Source: an uncultured Alphaproteobacteria bacterium (GTDB lineage: Bacteria; Pseudomonadota; Alphaproteobacteria; RF32; CAG-239). Taken from it: 45,295 nucleotides of DNA. Shown one piece after another: positions 25,757-34,558 of this stretch. Under the pieces are notes generated by a model, which had not been told where the DNA came from, did no database searches, and was given only the letters and a program-made list of their open reading frames with translations. The number at the start of each line of letters is the position of its first letter. The stretch's first letter is position 1. Where the stretch lies: the NCBI GenBank assembly GCA_944391445.1, contig CALXTL010000014.1:1-45295 (forward strand), written 5' to 3'. The position numbers were made by a program, and so were the translations under genes.

Positions 25757-27423
25757 CAGTCAACTCCGAGTTTTTTCATGATCACTTTCTGTTGGATGAT
25801 GGACAGAATATTGCTTAATGTCCAGTAAATCACCAGTCCCGAGGCAAAATGCCCGAGCATGAACATGAAGATGAGCGGCATCAGTGCAAACATCCGTGCC
25901 TGATCGGGATTAGCCGGTTTGGGATTAAGTTTTTGCTGGACATACATGGTCAGGCCCATGATAATCGGCCAGACACCAATATCCAAAAAACCGGGAACCG
26001 GCAAATGCGTTATAACCGAAATTGTCAGCGGGTCTGGCGCCGACAGGTCTTTGATCCAAAAAATAAAGGGAGCATGCCTGATCTCGATGGCAATATTCAA
26101 TACTTTGTACAAGGAAAAGAAGATTGGAATCTGAATCAAGAGTGGCAGACAGCCAGATGCCGGATTAATTTTTTCTTTGCGATAGAGTTCCATCATCTCT
26201 TGCTGCAGTTTCATCTTGTCGTCCTTAAATTTCTCCTGCAGTGCCTGCATTTTGGGCTGAACTTTTTTCATCTTAGACATACTTTCATAAGATTTGTTTG
26301 CCACAGGGAACATGGCCAGCCTGAGCAAAGCCGCAAAAATCAAAATTGCCCAGCCCATATTGCCAATCAGCTTATACAGAAAGTCCAGAATGTAGAAAAA
26401 AGGCTTGGTCAGGAAATAATACCACCCGAAGTCAACCGCCAGGTCAAATTTGTCGATATGCAGATTTTGAGTATAGTCATCCAACAGGGTGATTTCTTTG
26501 GCTCCGGCAAAAAAACGATGCTGTACTGTACCAACGCTGCCCGGCGCAATAGTCAGCGCTTCGCCGACAAAATCCGTTTGATACGTATTTTTACCGGTTT
26601 GTGCAAATTTGACATTGCTTTGCTGATGCCCGTCAAGAATCAGTGCTGAAAACCAATAATGACCGGAGAAGCCGATCCAGCCGCCTTTGCTGGTAAACTC
26701 TTCTTTTTCACCATCTTCAAAGTCGGAATATTTAAGTTCTTTGAGGGTGGAATCAATCACGCCGCTCATTCCCTCGTGCACAATACTGCTGGCAGATTCT
26801 TCTTCGGAGGTATTTTTGTTGATCAGACCGTATGGATACAGACGAACTTGGTTGCCGCTGTTGTTTTCGACAGACTGCTCAATCGTAAACATATAATTTT
26901 CATCCAGACTGATCTTACGGATAAATTTCAAACCGCTGCCATTATTCCATTCCAAAATAAGCGGCGTTTGCGGCGTCAGCTTGCTGCCTTTGGCCGTCCA
27001 CAGCGTTTCGCCGTTAGGAAGCTTGAGTTTTCCGGCAGCGTCAATAAAACCGAATTCTGCATAATAAGGAGCGACGCTGCGTGCAGGCGCCAACAGTTCA
27101 ACATTGCCGCTGTCTTCTTCCAGAGTTTGTTTGTATTTGCTGAGATAGAGTTCATCAAACCGGGCTCCTTTTAAGCGGATGGAGCCGCGGACGGCGTCAT
27201 TGGCCAAAGTCACGCGTTTATCAGCGCGGATGACGGCGGCAATATCGGAGGAGGGTGAGGCCGGGGCGGATTCCGCGGTTATCTCGTTTTTAATTTCCGG
27301 TTTGGCGGTTTCTGCCATATTTTCGGAAACACTCGTTTTACCGGGAAACAGCCAGTTTGTGGCGAAAATAACCGCCATAGACAGTAAAATGGCGGCATAA
27401 AGCCCCTTCATATCTTCTTTCAT
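25756..27423 (-). CDS. yidC: Membrane protein insertase YidC
   Basis: Inserts and folds inner-membrane proteins with or without Sec. The 555 residues comprise an N-terminal membrane anchor (YAAILLSMAVIFATNWLFPG), a large periplasmic domain (about 60-340) and the conserved five-helix core (AKP-like TKPFFYILDF; NMGWAILIFAALLRLAMFPV; ASGCLPLLIQIPIFFSLY), ending KLGVD. GAGGAG is 10 nt upstream of ATG 27423, which decides the start over 27441 or 27411. Confidence 0.96.
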   Translation of the reverse strand: MKEDMKGLYAAILLSMAVIFATNWLFPGKTSVSENMAETAKPEIKNEITAESAPASPSSDIAAVIRADKRVTLANDAVRGSIRLKGARFDELYLSKYKQTLEEDSGNVELLAPARSVAPYYAEFGFIDAAGKLKLPNGETLWTAKGSKLTPQTPLILEWNNGSGLKFIRKISLDENYMFTIEQSVENNSGNQVRLYPYGLINKNTSEEESASSIVHEGMSGVIDSTLKELKYSDFEDGEKEEFTSKGGWIGFSGHYWFSALILDGHQQSNVKFAQTGKNTYQTDFVGEALTIAPGSVGTVQHRFFAGAKEITLLDDYTQNLHIDKFDLAVDFGWYYFLTKPFFYILDFLYKLIGNMGWAILIFAALLRLAMFPVANKSYESMSKMKKVQPKMQALQEKFKDDKMKLQQEMMELYRKEKINPASGCLPLLIQIPIFFSLYKVLNIAIEIRHAPFIFWIKDLSAPDPLTISVITHLPVPGFLDIGVWPIIMGLTMYVQQKLNPKPANPDQARMFALMPLIFMFMLGHFASGLVIYWTLSNILSIIQQKVIMKKLGVD

Positions 27424-27491
27424 CAACAACAAACTCCTCAAAAAAACTATTCTGCTATTATGTATTATACTTTTGCAGTCAAAGCAAGCGT

Positions 27492-27731
27492 TTATGCCGA
27501 TTTATCATTTTTCTGTTTTTTTGGGGGAACGGGATCATCACCCTGACCGCCCCAGGGATGACAGCGCAACAACCGGCGAAGGCCGAGATAAGAGCCCTTA
27601 AACACGCCGTGAATCATCAGTGCCTGCACAAAATATTCCGAACAACTCGGCCGAAAGCGGCAGACATGCGGCAAAAAAGGGGAAATACCCTTTTGATAAA
27701 GCCTAATCAGCCAAATCATGAGGTGTTTCAT
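27492..27731 (-). CDS. yidD: Membrane protein insertion efficiency factor YidD
   Basis: A 79-residue DUF37/YidD protein: [49 protein letters not shown] small amphipathic protein assisting YidC. It overlaps rnpA by 29 nt. AGAGGGACATC precedes the ATG. Confidence 0.95.
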   Translation of the reverse strand: MKHLMIWLIRLYQKGISPFLPHVCRFRPSCSEYFVQALMIHGVFKGSYLGLRRLLRCHPWGGQGDDPVPPKKQKNDKSA

Positions 27732-28107
27732 GATGTCCCTCTTTAGGCGAGTCTAACAGGCGGTTGATTTTGAGCAAAGCTTTTTCCATTTCGGCGCCAA
27801 GAGTCGCAAAATCCGCATCGGCGGTATTGTATCTTCCGATCAAAACATAGTCTGTCATGGCGCGGCCGGCTTTGGCAAACAAGGGCGCGGCAGCAGCGCG
27901 CAGACGACGTTTAGTGCGGTTGCGCAAATAAGCTTTGCCAAGTTTTCTGGTTGCGGTAAAACCAAGATAGCAAACTGTTGTGTCAAGAATTTTTCCCGTC
28001 CGGGATAAACTTTGAGCCGCCTGCAGAATCAACGACGGCATAACCACCTTTAATCCCTTGGCGACTCTGATAAATTCTTTTCTTTTCTTTAAGATAAGAA
28101 CTTTCAT
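27703..28107 (-). CDS. rnpA: Ribonuclease P protein component
   Basis: The protein subunit that helps the catalytic RNA mature tRNA 5' ends. The 134 residues include [13 protein letters not shown] and the RNR-type signature [14 protein letters not shown]. The start ATG at 28107 lies 4 nt after the rpmH stop, the usual tight linkage. The C-terminal tail ([13 protein letters not shown]) is encoded in DNA shared with the yidD 5' end. Confidence 0.94.
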   Translation of the reverse strand: MKVLILKKRKEFIRVAKGLKVVMPSLILQAAQSLSRTGKILDTTVCYLGFTATRKLGKAYLRNRTKRRLRAAAAPLFAKAGRAMTDYVLIGRYNTADADFATLGAEMEKALLKINRLLDSPKEGHHETPHDLAD

Positions 28108-28111
28108 GAGC

Positions 28112-28246
28112 TTAAGCAGAGAGCTTTTTGCGTCCTCTTGCACGGCGCGCAGCCAAAACCTTGCGTCCGCCGACAGTAGCCATGCGGGTGCGGAAACCAT
28201 GACGGCGAGCTCTTACCAGTTTGCTGGGTTGATATGTACGTTTCAT
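28112..28246 (-). CDS. rpmH: 50S ribosomal protein L34
   Basis: A 44-residue, very basic protein starting [18 protein letters not shown] with the conserved [22 protein letters not shown]; unmistakable. CCGGAGAAATAAA stands before the ATG. It is the first gene of rpmH-rnpA-yidD-yidC-engB, a standard alphaproteobacterial order, under a near-consensus promoter. Confidence 0.97.
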   Translation of the reverse strand: MKRTYQPSKLVRARRHGFRTRMATVGGRKVLAARRARGRKKLSA

Positions 28247-28327
28247 TTTATTTCTCCGGTTAGTCAGGTTTTCAAACCTGTTATTATTCATTAAAGCCCC
28301 ACTTCCGGGGACTCTCGGACAACCTTG

Positions 28328-28356
28328 CTTATAAAGGCAAAATTGCGCTGTGTCAA
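28328..28356 (-). promoter_or_regulatory. Strong sigma70-type promoter of the rpmH operon
   Basis: On the minus strand a perfect TTGACA, a 17-nt spacer and TATAAG. The start point would fall near 28321, giving a ~75-nt leader that contains a perfect hairpin (CAGGTT-TGAA-AACCTG) shortly before the ribosome binding site. Confidence 0.8.
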
Positions 28357-28667
28357 GCCCTTATCTTTTGCCGCATTCTCTTTCTTTGGCTGAGCGGCTG
28401 CCAAGCTTTGCCCGTAAAAACGGCTGAAATTATTAGCAATATGTTTCTTGCGCCATAAAATATCATAATATCCGAGAACTTCTGAACATACGCCAAAAGC
28501 TCCCCGGCCATATGATTATGGATCGGGGATATATTTATTGCCGGCAGCGTGAACAACCGACAATATGACGATGTTATATCCTAACACCGAAGACTATAAG
28601 AGCTGTTGAAAGCTCCGTGCCGGCGAGGGACGCAGCAAGTATAACAAAAGGGGGAAATAGTCAAACA
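28357..28667. other. Intergenic stretch with hairpins, no recognised gene
   Basis: Between the rpmH promoter and the stop at 28668. It contains a nested hairpin TCCCCG..CCAT..ATGG..CGGGGA (28501-28529), an inverted repeat GCCGGCA/TGCCGGC (28540-28546, 28618-28624) and a hairpin GAGCT-gttgaa-AGCTC (28600-28615). A 67-codon frame at 28353-28556 (-) is not protein-like. A small RNA is possible but unsupported. Confidence 0.3.
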
Positions 28668-29408
28668 CTAACCCAGAGAAAACAAAGCTTTTCCGCCGCG
28701 CAGGATAGCCTCTGCTTCGGGGGTATGTGTTCCGTCGGATTCATGGATAATCAGCGGTGGGCACAGACGCAAAGGGGCTTTACAGTCCTTGCGGGCAATC
28801 ACGATGATTCTTTTGGCATCCTGCCCCCTTTGGGAGCAGACCGGCACCACTCGGATTCCGCCAAGCTTACCATGTATCTGATACAAAATCTCATCCAGAG
28901 CGCTGGCGCGGTTAATCATGTAAAAATACCCCTGCGGCCGAATCATTTTGATGCACAGGCGGATCCATTCACTCAAATTTGGTACGCTAGAAAAATTATG
29001 CGCGGTCGATTTTCCTTTCTGAGGGGAAGGCGTATCTTTTTCCGCATAAGGCGGATTGCTGATAACATGATGAAAAGAGCAAAACGGCAGCGGAGCATTT
29101 TTAAGGTCGGTATTGATAAATTTCATAGAGCCAAATCCGTTTGCTCTTGCACTGAGAGAGGAAAGCTCAACCAGATCAGGCTGAATTTCTATACCTGTAA
29201 GGCGAATATCATGTTCGCAAAGTCTTGCTGCCAGGCATAAAGAAACCGCACCTGTTCCGGAGCCGGCATCCAAAAAACTGTCGTGGCGCTTGACATCTGT
29301 CACCGCCGATGCTAACAAAACGGCGTCACTGGACGCGCGATAACCGTCTTTAGGCTGGAAAATTCTGACCTTGCGGCCGAGCAGATAATCTTCGCTGTAA
29401 TCAATCAT
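28668..29408 (-). CDS. TrmN6/YfiC-like methyltransferase
   Basis: A 246-residue class I SAM methyltransferase of the tRNA1(Val) adenine-37 N6 type. DGYRASSDAVLLA and motif I FLDAGSGTGAVSLCLA are near the N-terminus, GIEIQPDLV follows, and the catalytic SNPPY marks N-methylation of a base. Expected substrate: A37 of tRNA-Val; other adenines cannot be excluded. Starts MIDYSEDYLLGRKVR, typical of alphaproteobacterial members. Confidence 0.87.
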   Translation of the reverse strand: MIDYSEDYLLGRKVRIFQPKDGYRASSDAVLLASAVTDVKRHDSFLDAGSGTGAVSLCLAARLCEHDIRLTGIEIQPDLVELSSLSARANGFGSMKFINTDLKNAPLPFCSFHHVISNPPYAEKDTPSPQKGKSTAHNFSSVPNLSEWIRLCIKMIRPQGYFYMINRASALDEILYQIHGKLGGIRVVPVCSQRGQDAKRIIVIARKDCKAPLRLCPPLIIHESDGTHTPEAEAILRGGKALFSLG

Positions 29409-29479
29409 ATAAAACTCCTGACGGCCTCATTATAACGAAGAGCAAACAAAAATCCAGCCAAAATTAAACGGAGAATAAA

Positions 29480-30040
29480 ATGAACTTTCTTGATATTTTT
29501 TTATTGGCGCTTGCTTTGGCCGTTGATGCTTTTGTTGTTTCTCTTTCCTATGGCCTGGTTATCCGCCGGAAGCGTCGTTTGGCCGCGCTAAAACTGGCTT
29601 TGACGGTTGGTCTTGGTCAATTTTTGATGCCGATTCTGGGTTGGTACGGAGCTAAAAGTGTGTATCGCCTGATTGAGCAGGTAGATCATTGGATCGCTTT
29701 TTTCGTTTTTCTGGTTCTGGGCCTCAAGGTCATTGCCGATTCGTTGCAAGAGGGCGATTGCCCTGAAAAATTGCAAAAATCTCTGCCCTTCAAGGTATTG
29801 TTTCTGATCGGTTTGGCCACATCAATAGATGCCTTTGTCAGCGGTTCAATGCTCTATTTTGTCAAAACACCGGTATTTTCAGCGGCTCTCATCATTGGAT
29901 TGACGGCTTTTGTCGCGGCGCTGCTGGCGTTTAACCTTTGTGTTTTATTCAAAAAACTTAAAACCGCGCTTTTGGAGCAGGCCGCCGGCGTTATTCTGAT
30001 TTTGCTTGGTTGCAAAATTTTGCATGAGCACCTTTCTTAA
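29480..30040 (+). CDS. mntP: Manganese efflux pump MntP
   Basis: A 186-residue membrane protein with six predicted helices in two repeats. ALALAVDAFVVSLSYG and LATSIDAFVSGSML carry the conserved acidic residues of the DUF204/MntP family, which exports Mn(II). GGAGAAT lies 6 nt before the ATG. Only 71 nt separate it from the divergent methyltransferase gene, so there is no room for the Mn riboswitch found before some mntP genes. Confidence 0.9.
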   Translation: MNFLDIFLLALALAVDAFVVSLSYGLVIRRKRRLAALKLALTVGLGQFLMPILGWYGAKSVYRLIEQVDHWIAFFVFLVLGLKVIADSLQEGDCPEKLQKSLPFKVLFLIGLATSIDAFVSGSMLYFVKTPVFSAALIIGLTAFVAALLAFNLCVLFKKLKTALLEQAAGVILILLGCKILHEHLS

Positions 30041-30109
30041 GGCTTGCTTTCTGGCGATTCTGATATATAATAAGCCATTCAAATAAAATTATTAACAAAC
30101 AATTTGCGT

Positions 30110-30535
30110 ATGAAAAACAAGTATTTTAGAAAGGCATTTTTCAACAACTTCTTGTTGTTTTTGTTAGGTGTGCTGCAAGTTTTGTTGCTTTTGAAGCTAC
30201 CAATGAATTTTTTGCTTGAAAGGCTGCTGAACTATAGTGCAGCCGGCTGTTTGCTTATAGGTTTTCTAAAGGTCTTCATCCTCTGCGGGGACTATTATGT
30301 GCGCTGTATTTTGAAGCGGCGGTTTACCAAAGGAGATCTGAATGCCAAAACCGTGGCTCTGTACAATATGCCGCGGAATTTGCGGCGGACGTACCTGCGC
30401 TTTTGCACACCGGAAGAGTTAGAGGAGGTTTTGCGCTTTTTTCAGAAATATGCGCGTTATCAAAACCCGGGAGTTGCTGAGATTTTTAGAAAAGATATTA
30501 TGCAATATCTTGAAAAAAAGACGAAGGTTGCTTAA
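30110..30535 (+). CDS. Two-helix membrane protein, unknown
   Basis: A 141-residue protein with two N-terminal hydrophobic segments (FLLFLLGVLQVLLLLKLPM and YSAAGCLLIGFLKVFIL), then a basic cytosolic-looking tail with a Glu/Phe-rich helix. The ATG at 30110 is preferred to a TTG two codons earlier; no strong ribosome binding site. I recognise no family. The stop codon sits inside the stem of the terminator at 30519-30550. Confidence 0.65.
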   Translation: MKNKYFRKAFFNNFLLFLLGVLQVLLLLKLPMNFLLERLLNYSAAGCLLIGFLKVFILCGDYYVRCILKRRFTKGDLNAKTVALYNMPRNLRRTYLRFCTPEELEEVLRFFQKYARYQNPGVAEIFRKDIMQYLEKKTKVA

Positions 30536-30550
30536 CCTTCGTCTTTTTTT
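30513..30550 (+). terminator. Bidirectional terminator overlapping a stop codon
   Basis: AGACGAAGGTT pairs perfectly with AACCTTCGTCT around GCTT, with T-runs on both strands. It ends the membrane-protein gene on the plus strand and the thioesterase gene (stop at 30552) on the minus strand. Confidence 0.9.
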
Positions 30551-30551
30551 A

Positions 30552-31295
30552 TCAGCGCTCGCGCCAGATAACCGTTGCTTTGGCCAGTTCTCGGTTATTG
30601 TTGCCGCCGTATGTATTGATGCTGAGCAATGTTTTCAATCCTTCAAATTCGGTATTCACCATAATCTTTTCGCCGAGATAACCTTCTTTTTTATAGCTGA
30701 TTTCGATATAGCGCGGTGTATGCTTGATACGAAAGCCGGAATCAACAGCCTCGCAGGCCCACAAAACATAAACGCCGTTATTAACATGCCGGTTCAGATC
30801 AATATCGTCATAGCGCACACGGAACTTGGCCTGGTAATCAATTCGCCCGACGTCTCTGATCTTGGGAAAGTCTGTATCTAACGCGCGGTTTTCCACCAGG
30901 GAATATTCCGGAAGTTTTTCTTTAAGGGACACCGGCCGATGTTTGACAAAATCAATCATCACCCACTGGCTGGAAGCGCGGATAATACTTTTGCCGTCGC
31001 CGCCGAAAACTTCAAAATCGCGAGTGACGCTGACTTTTTTTTCGGCCGAAGGCCAGGTCTCAATCCGGATATGCTCATCCATTTTGGGCAGGCGGTCGAT
31101 TTCAATGGCATAATTGGTGCCGATCCAGGTAACTTTGTTTCTCAGACAAAAGCGCAGGCCGAATCCCATCTGTGTCACATGGGCATAAGCCATATCCTGA
31201 AAGATATTCATCAGGGTAACAATGCGCAATTGATTGTTGCGGTCACACTCATAACTGCGAATGGTGTAATCGCGGGAGAGCTTTGTGATTTCCAT
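30552..31295 (-). CDS. Acyl-ACP thioesterase (FatA-type), paralogue 2
   Basis: A 247-residue protein with two hotdog domains as in the acyl-ACP thioesterase family (PF01643). IRSYECDRNNQLRI opens the first; DIDLNRHVNNGVYVLWACEA carries the Asn/His pair and acidic residue that form the catalytic site in plant Fat enzymes. It hydrolyses acyl-ACP to free fatty acid (chain length unknown). It is clearly paralogous to 31365-32114, 69 nt upstream, but diverged through much of its length. Confidence 0.87.
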   Translation of the reverse strand: MEITKLSRDYTIRSYECDRNNQLRIVTLMNIFQDMAYAHVTQMGFGLRFCLRNKVTWIGTNYAIEIDRLPKMDEHIRIETWPSAEKKVSVTRDFEVFGGDGKSIIRASSQWVMIDFVKHRPVSLKEKLPEYSLVENRALDTDFPKIRDVGRIDYQAKFRVRYDDIDLNRHVNNGVYVLWACEAVDSGFRIKHTPRYIEISYKKEGYLGEKIMVNTEFEGLKTLLSINTYGGNNNRELAKATVIWRER

Positions 31296-31364
31296 ATCTT
31301 CCTCAGATATATTGTCGACAATCTGAGCCGTTTATAACAGAATAATTTTAATATTTCGTGAAGT

Positions 31365-32114
31365 TTATTTTCCATTTGGCATCCAGCTGACCATAACCCT
31401 GGCCAGCTCGCGATCATCTTTGCCGCCGAAAGTGCGAATACTATGCAAACTGTGCAGGCCGTTGTCTTCGGTCAGGACTTTGATATTTTCACCGAAATAC
31501 CCCTCTTTTTTAAAGGCGATTTCAATATGTTGCGGCACGTGCGCCAGACGGAAATCGGCGCGCACGGCTTCGCAGGCCCATAGGACATAAACCGCATTAT
31601 TGACGTGTTTATTAATGTCAATATCGTCAAAACGGACGCGGAAATGAACTTCCTCGTCAACACGGCAGACTTCGGGAATTTTGGCAAAAGAAGTTTGCAG
31701 AGAATGTTCCGGCAACACGGTGTATTCAGGCAGATTTTCCCTCAGGCTGACCGGGCGTTTTTTCTTGAAATCCAACAATATCCATTGGCTAGAGGCCCGG
31801 ATAATGCTTTTACCGGTGCTGTCAAACACCTCAAAATCGCGCACCGCGCCGAGTTTTTTCTCTTCGGAGGGCCAGGTTTCGATACGAATATTTTCATGCA
31901 TTTGCGGCAGCTTGCTGATATCCAGGACATAGTTGGCGCCGACCCAGGCCAGTCCCTTGGAAAAGACATATTCCATGCCAAGCCCCATTTCATGAGCATG
32001 ATGATCCGCCATATCCTGAAAAATATTCATCAGTGTTGGCATACGCAACTGGTTGTTGCGGTCGCATTCATAACTGCGAATGTTATATTCTCTGATACAT
32101 TTACCGATTTGCAT
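31365..32114 (-). CDS. Acyl-ACP thioesterase (FatA-type), paralogue 1
   Basis: 249 residues. IRSYECDRNNQLRM, WPSEEKKLGAVRDFEVF and DIDINKHVNNAVYVLWACEA match the neighbouring paralogue and the Fat thioesterase active-site pattern. Its start lies 14 nt inside the 3' end of the RNase J-like gene, so the two are read from one mRNA and probably coupled. Keeping two diverged copies side by side suggests different acyl-chain preferences (inference). Confidence 0.87.
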   Translation of the reverse strand: MQIGKCIREYNIRSYECDRNNQLRMPTLMNIFQDMADHHAHEMGLGMEYVFSKGLAWVGANYVLDISKLPQMHENIRIETWPSEEKKLGAVRDFEVFDSTGKSIIRASSQWILLDFKKKRPVSLRENLPEYTVLPEHSLQTSFAKIPEVCRVDEEVHFRVRFDDIDINKHVNNAVYVLWACEAVRADFRLAHVPQHIEIAFKKEGYFGENIKVLTEDNGLHSLHSIRTFGGKDDRELARVMVSWMPNGK

Positions 32115-33609
32115 CTTTTTTCTTTCCCTTTTGCCTTTGTAACAAAAACATTGAAAATTTATTTCGGCAGCGTCTGGCGCTGAAGGTGCGTTTCAAAAAA
32201 CCTTCGCCGGATGTTGGCTTTTGCCAGACTTCGCTAAAAGAGGCGTTGCCGCCGCTATAGCTAACCACCAGCCAGGTCGCCGGCGCCTCTGCTGCCAGTG
32301 TGCATTTTTCTTTCTCCAGTCGAAAAGTCTGATTGTTTTTCGGCGTGACGGTGACCATGTTCAGCCCCAAAAACTGCATCAGTTTCCGGCACCCGTCAAT
32401 AATATAGCAGGGACAATGCGTCGGAATAATAATCGGATGATGCAGCAGGGAATTTAAATATTCAAAATCACCGATAAATCCGTGGCCATAACCCTGCAGT
32501 TCGGGAGCGTCTTCCACGGTAATAAATTTGATGTTGCGGGAATTAAACTGTCCTTTAAGCGGATTGAAGAATGTTTTGGCCGTAATCAGGCCGATGCTGT
32601 TGCGGGCGGAATCGCCAAAACAATCACCGATGTCGTTATAGTCGCCGATCACAACAAAAGACTTACCATAATCTCGGACAGTGTTTTGCCCGCCTTCAAA
32701 GATGCGGATTCTTCCTTGAGCCATCTTGTCAAAAGAAAGGCCGTAATCCTTAATGAGGCGTAGATAGGAATAAAAATCGTCGCTGCCGTAAAACACAACG
32801 TTTTTGCGCAATTTCAATGCAGCCAGAAAAGCAATCAGATACATTTCCGGATGCGTCGGATATACGGGGATAAAAATTTTATCTTTGCGGGATTTTTTAA
32901 TGATTTTGACCATCTTTTTAAAAGTGTCGACCTCGCGGATGGCAAAACCTTCTTCGGTAATGCCGCAAAAATCAGCCACCACATGGGTAATCGCCGGGGC
33001 AATAAGACGAAGCCTTTTCAGGTTCGTCGGTTTACGAAAATAGGTGCTGTTGTCTATTTTCATATCCCCGGTATGATAAACCGTTGCCGATTTGCTTTTG
33101 ATAATAAATCCAAAACTGTCAAAACAGGTGTGCGAAGCGGCAACCACCTCAATTTTCAGTGAACCTGTTTTAATTTCATCACCGTCGCCGATGCAGATAA
33201 AATCCGGTTGCATATAGGCCGGAACATTAAAACTGCGATACAGATCTTCCAAAATCATCCGGGTATATATGCCGCCATAGAGAGGCGGTAGCAAAAAACC
33301 GGCCTTCAGATAATGAACAATACCGTTGAGATGGTCAGGATGCGAGTGAGTCAAAAAAATAGCCCTCGGATTAAGAAACGGCGTTTTGAGCAAATCCCTG
33401 ATATCGGGAACTGCGGCCGCAGAATTCTTTACTCCGAGAGCCTGATGATTATCAAATTTTCCAAGATCCACAATAATTGTCGTGGCGGCAAGGCCGGACT
33501 TCCTGGCGACGATGTCGGTATACTGGTAACAATGCCCGCTGATCTGGTCGATATTATTCCCGCCGACCGGGCGCCAGTAAAAGCCTTGTTCTGCAAAGCA
33601 ATCCGTCAT
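32101..33609 (-). CDS. Divergent RNase J-like metallo-beta-lactamase protein
   Basis: A 502-residue MBL-fold protein. LTHSHPDHLNG is the metal-binding HxHxDH motif, VVAASHTCFDSFGFII and VYHTGDMKID match the next metal motifs, and VVADFCGITEEGF followed by KDKIFIPVYPTHPEM lines up with the beta-CASP part of RNase J. The RNase J C-proximal His motif appears as IPTHCPCYIIDG. The last ~90 residues are basic and lack the usual RNase J end. A housekeeping RNase J is possible; the degenerate motifs make a specialised hydrolase equally likely. It leads the thioesterase run. Confidence 0.7.
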   Translation of the reverse strand: MTDCFAEQGFYWRPVGGNNIDQISGHCYQYTDIVARKSGLAATTIIVDLGKFDNHQALGVKNSAAAVPDIRDLLKTPFLNPRAIFLTHSHPDHLNGIVHYLKAGFLLPPLYGGIYTRMILEDLYRSFNVPAYMQPDFICIGDGDEIKTGSLKIEVVAASHTCFDSFGFIIKSKSATVYHTGDMKIDNSTYFRKPTNLKRLRLIAPAITHVVADFCGITEEGFAIREVDTFKKMVKIIKKSRKDKIFIPVYPTHPEMYLIAFLAALKLRKNVVFYGSDDFYSYLRLIKDYGLSFDKMAQGRIRIFEGGQNTVRDYGKSFVVIGDYNDIGDCFGDSARNSIGLITAKTFFNPLKGQFNSRNIKFITVEDAPELQGYGHGFIGDFEYLNSLLHHPIIIPTHCPCYIIDGCRKLMQFLGLNMVTVTPKNNQTFRLEKEKCTLAAEAPATWLVVSYSGGNASFSEVWQKPTSGEGFLKRTFSARRCRNKFSMFLLQRQKGKKKDANR

Positions 33610-33622
33610 CGTATCCTATAAC

Positions 33623-34360
33623 TTAATTGCGCGCCTCCCGCCAGGCAGCTACCTTAGCTTCGCGCCAAGCATTGGCCTTCTGCGCAGTTTTAATTCTGTC
33701 AATGCTCTTATTCTTAGCAATTATACGATTCTTTTCAAGCTTTTTCGTATCATTGGCGCCTGCCTGTGCAAATAAAGACGCATCGGCAGTTTTATGAGCC
33801 TGACGAATTTTTTCATACGCGGAAGCCAGCCGGTTTTTATACTGCTGCGCTCTGCGCGGAATGCTTGAATGATAAGCCATTGCGGCCTTAATCCAGCTTT
33901 TCTTGGATTTATAAAGTTTTTTCAGATATTTTGCACCATACTCCACATTTTTTTGCGGATCAAGAGCGTCTTCAACACTAGCAAAAGCATCCGGATGATA
34001 AACCAGATTAATCTGCATGCACCCGACATCAATGCTTTTGACACCTTGGGCCTGAAGTCTTTTGACTTCGCGTACTGCTTCGGCCTTTGTCGCAAAAAAC
34101 CGACCTTTGCCCTGGGCGTTAATTGTCCACGGCCAAGCCAGACTTCGCTGTCTTTTTTCATTCCAACGACCTGTTTCAACGTTGGAAATAGTGGTTAAAA
34201 GGTGTTCTTTAATTTGATATTCTTTTTCAAATTTTTGTGTTGCTTCCATACAAACCAGAGCATCGTCTCTAAATTCTGAGTAGGCTCGAGCCTGTACTGG
34301 CTGAATAAACATCAGCAATATTAACAAAAACATCAAATATTTTGATACGAAAAGTCGCAT
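33623..34360 (-). CDS. Lytic transglycosylase (SLT domain)
   Basis: A 245-residue exported protein with a signal peptide (ending VQARA). SLT-type motifs: TISNVETGRWN (catalytic Glu), AWPWTINAQGKGRFF, DVGCMQINLVYHP, DPQKNVEYGAKYLKKLY and AAMAYHS. The C-terminal ~60 residues are Lys/Ala-rich (AQKANAWREAKVAAWREARN). It cleaves peptidoglycan between MurNAc and GlcNAc to give anhydro products, the substrates of AmpG. The 13-nt gap to the RNase J-like gene suggests co-transcription. Confidence 0.88.
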   Translation of the reverse strand: MRLFVSKYLMFLLILLMFIQPVQARAYSEFRDDALVCMEATQKFEKEYQIKEHLLTTISNVETGRWNEKRQRSLAWPWTINAQGKGRFFATKAEAVREVKRLQAQGVKSIDVGCMQINLVYHPDAFASVEDALDPQKNVEYGAKYLKKLYKSKKSWIKAAMAYHSSIPRRAQQYKNRLASAYEKIRQAHKTADASLFAQAGANDTKKLEKNRIIAKNKSIDRIKTAQKANAWREAKVAAWREARN

Positions 34361-34558
34361 CCCTCTGTTCCCCTAAACCAGCCACAAACATCCCTTATGC
34401 AACAAATATGCCAATTTCAGTTTGCTTAACGGCAACAAAAAAATAAAAATGGTTTAGGGTTGGTTTACCAAAATCTGCCGGCATTATGGCCGCAGACCAG
34501 ACTGTATCTGTTAAATATTCATGATACAGCCGCAAAACAAGAGCGGTTTATAACATAC

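Noticed and set aside
28353..28556. 67-codon minus-strand frame upstream of rpmH
   Set aside because: It overlaps the rpmH -35 region and has no convincing start or family resemblance.
28590..28640. Possible SRP (4.5S) RNA, suggested by a GGGACGCAGCAAG-like string
   Set aside because: The required CAGG side of domain IV and the GGAA tetraloop are missing.
29409..29479. Manganese (yybP-ykoY) riboswitch before mntP
   Set aside because: The gap is only 71 nt and lacks the expected three-way junction.
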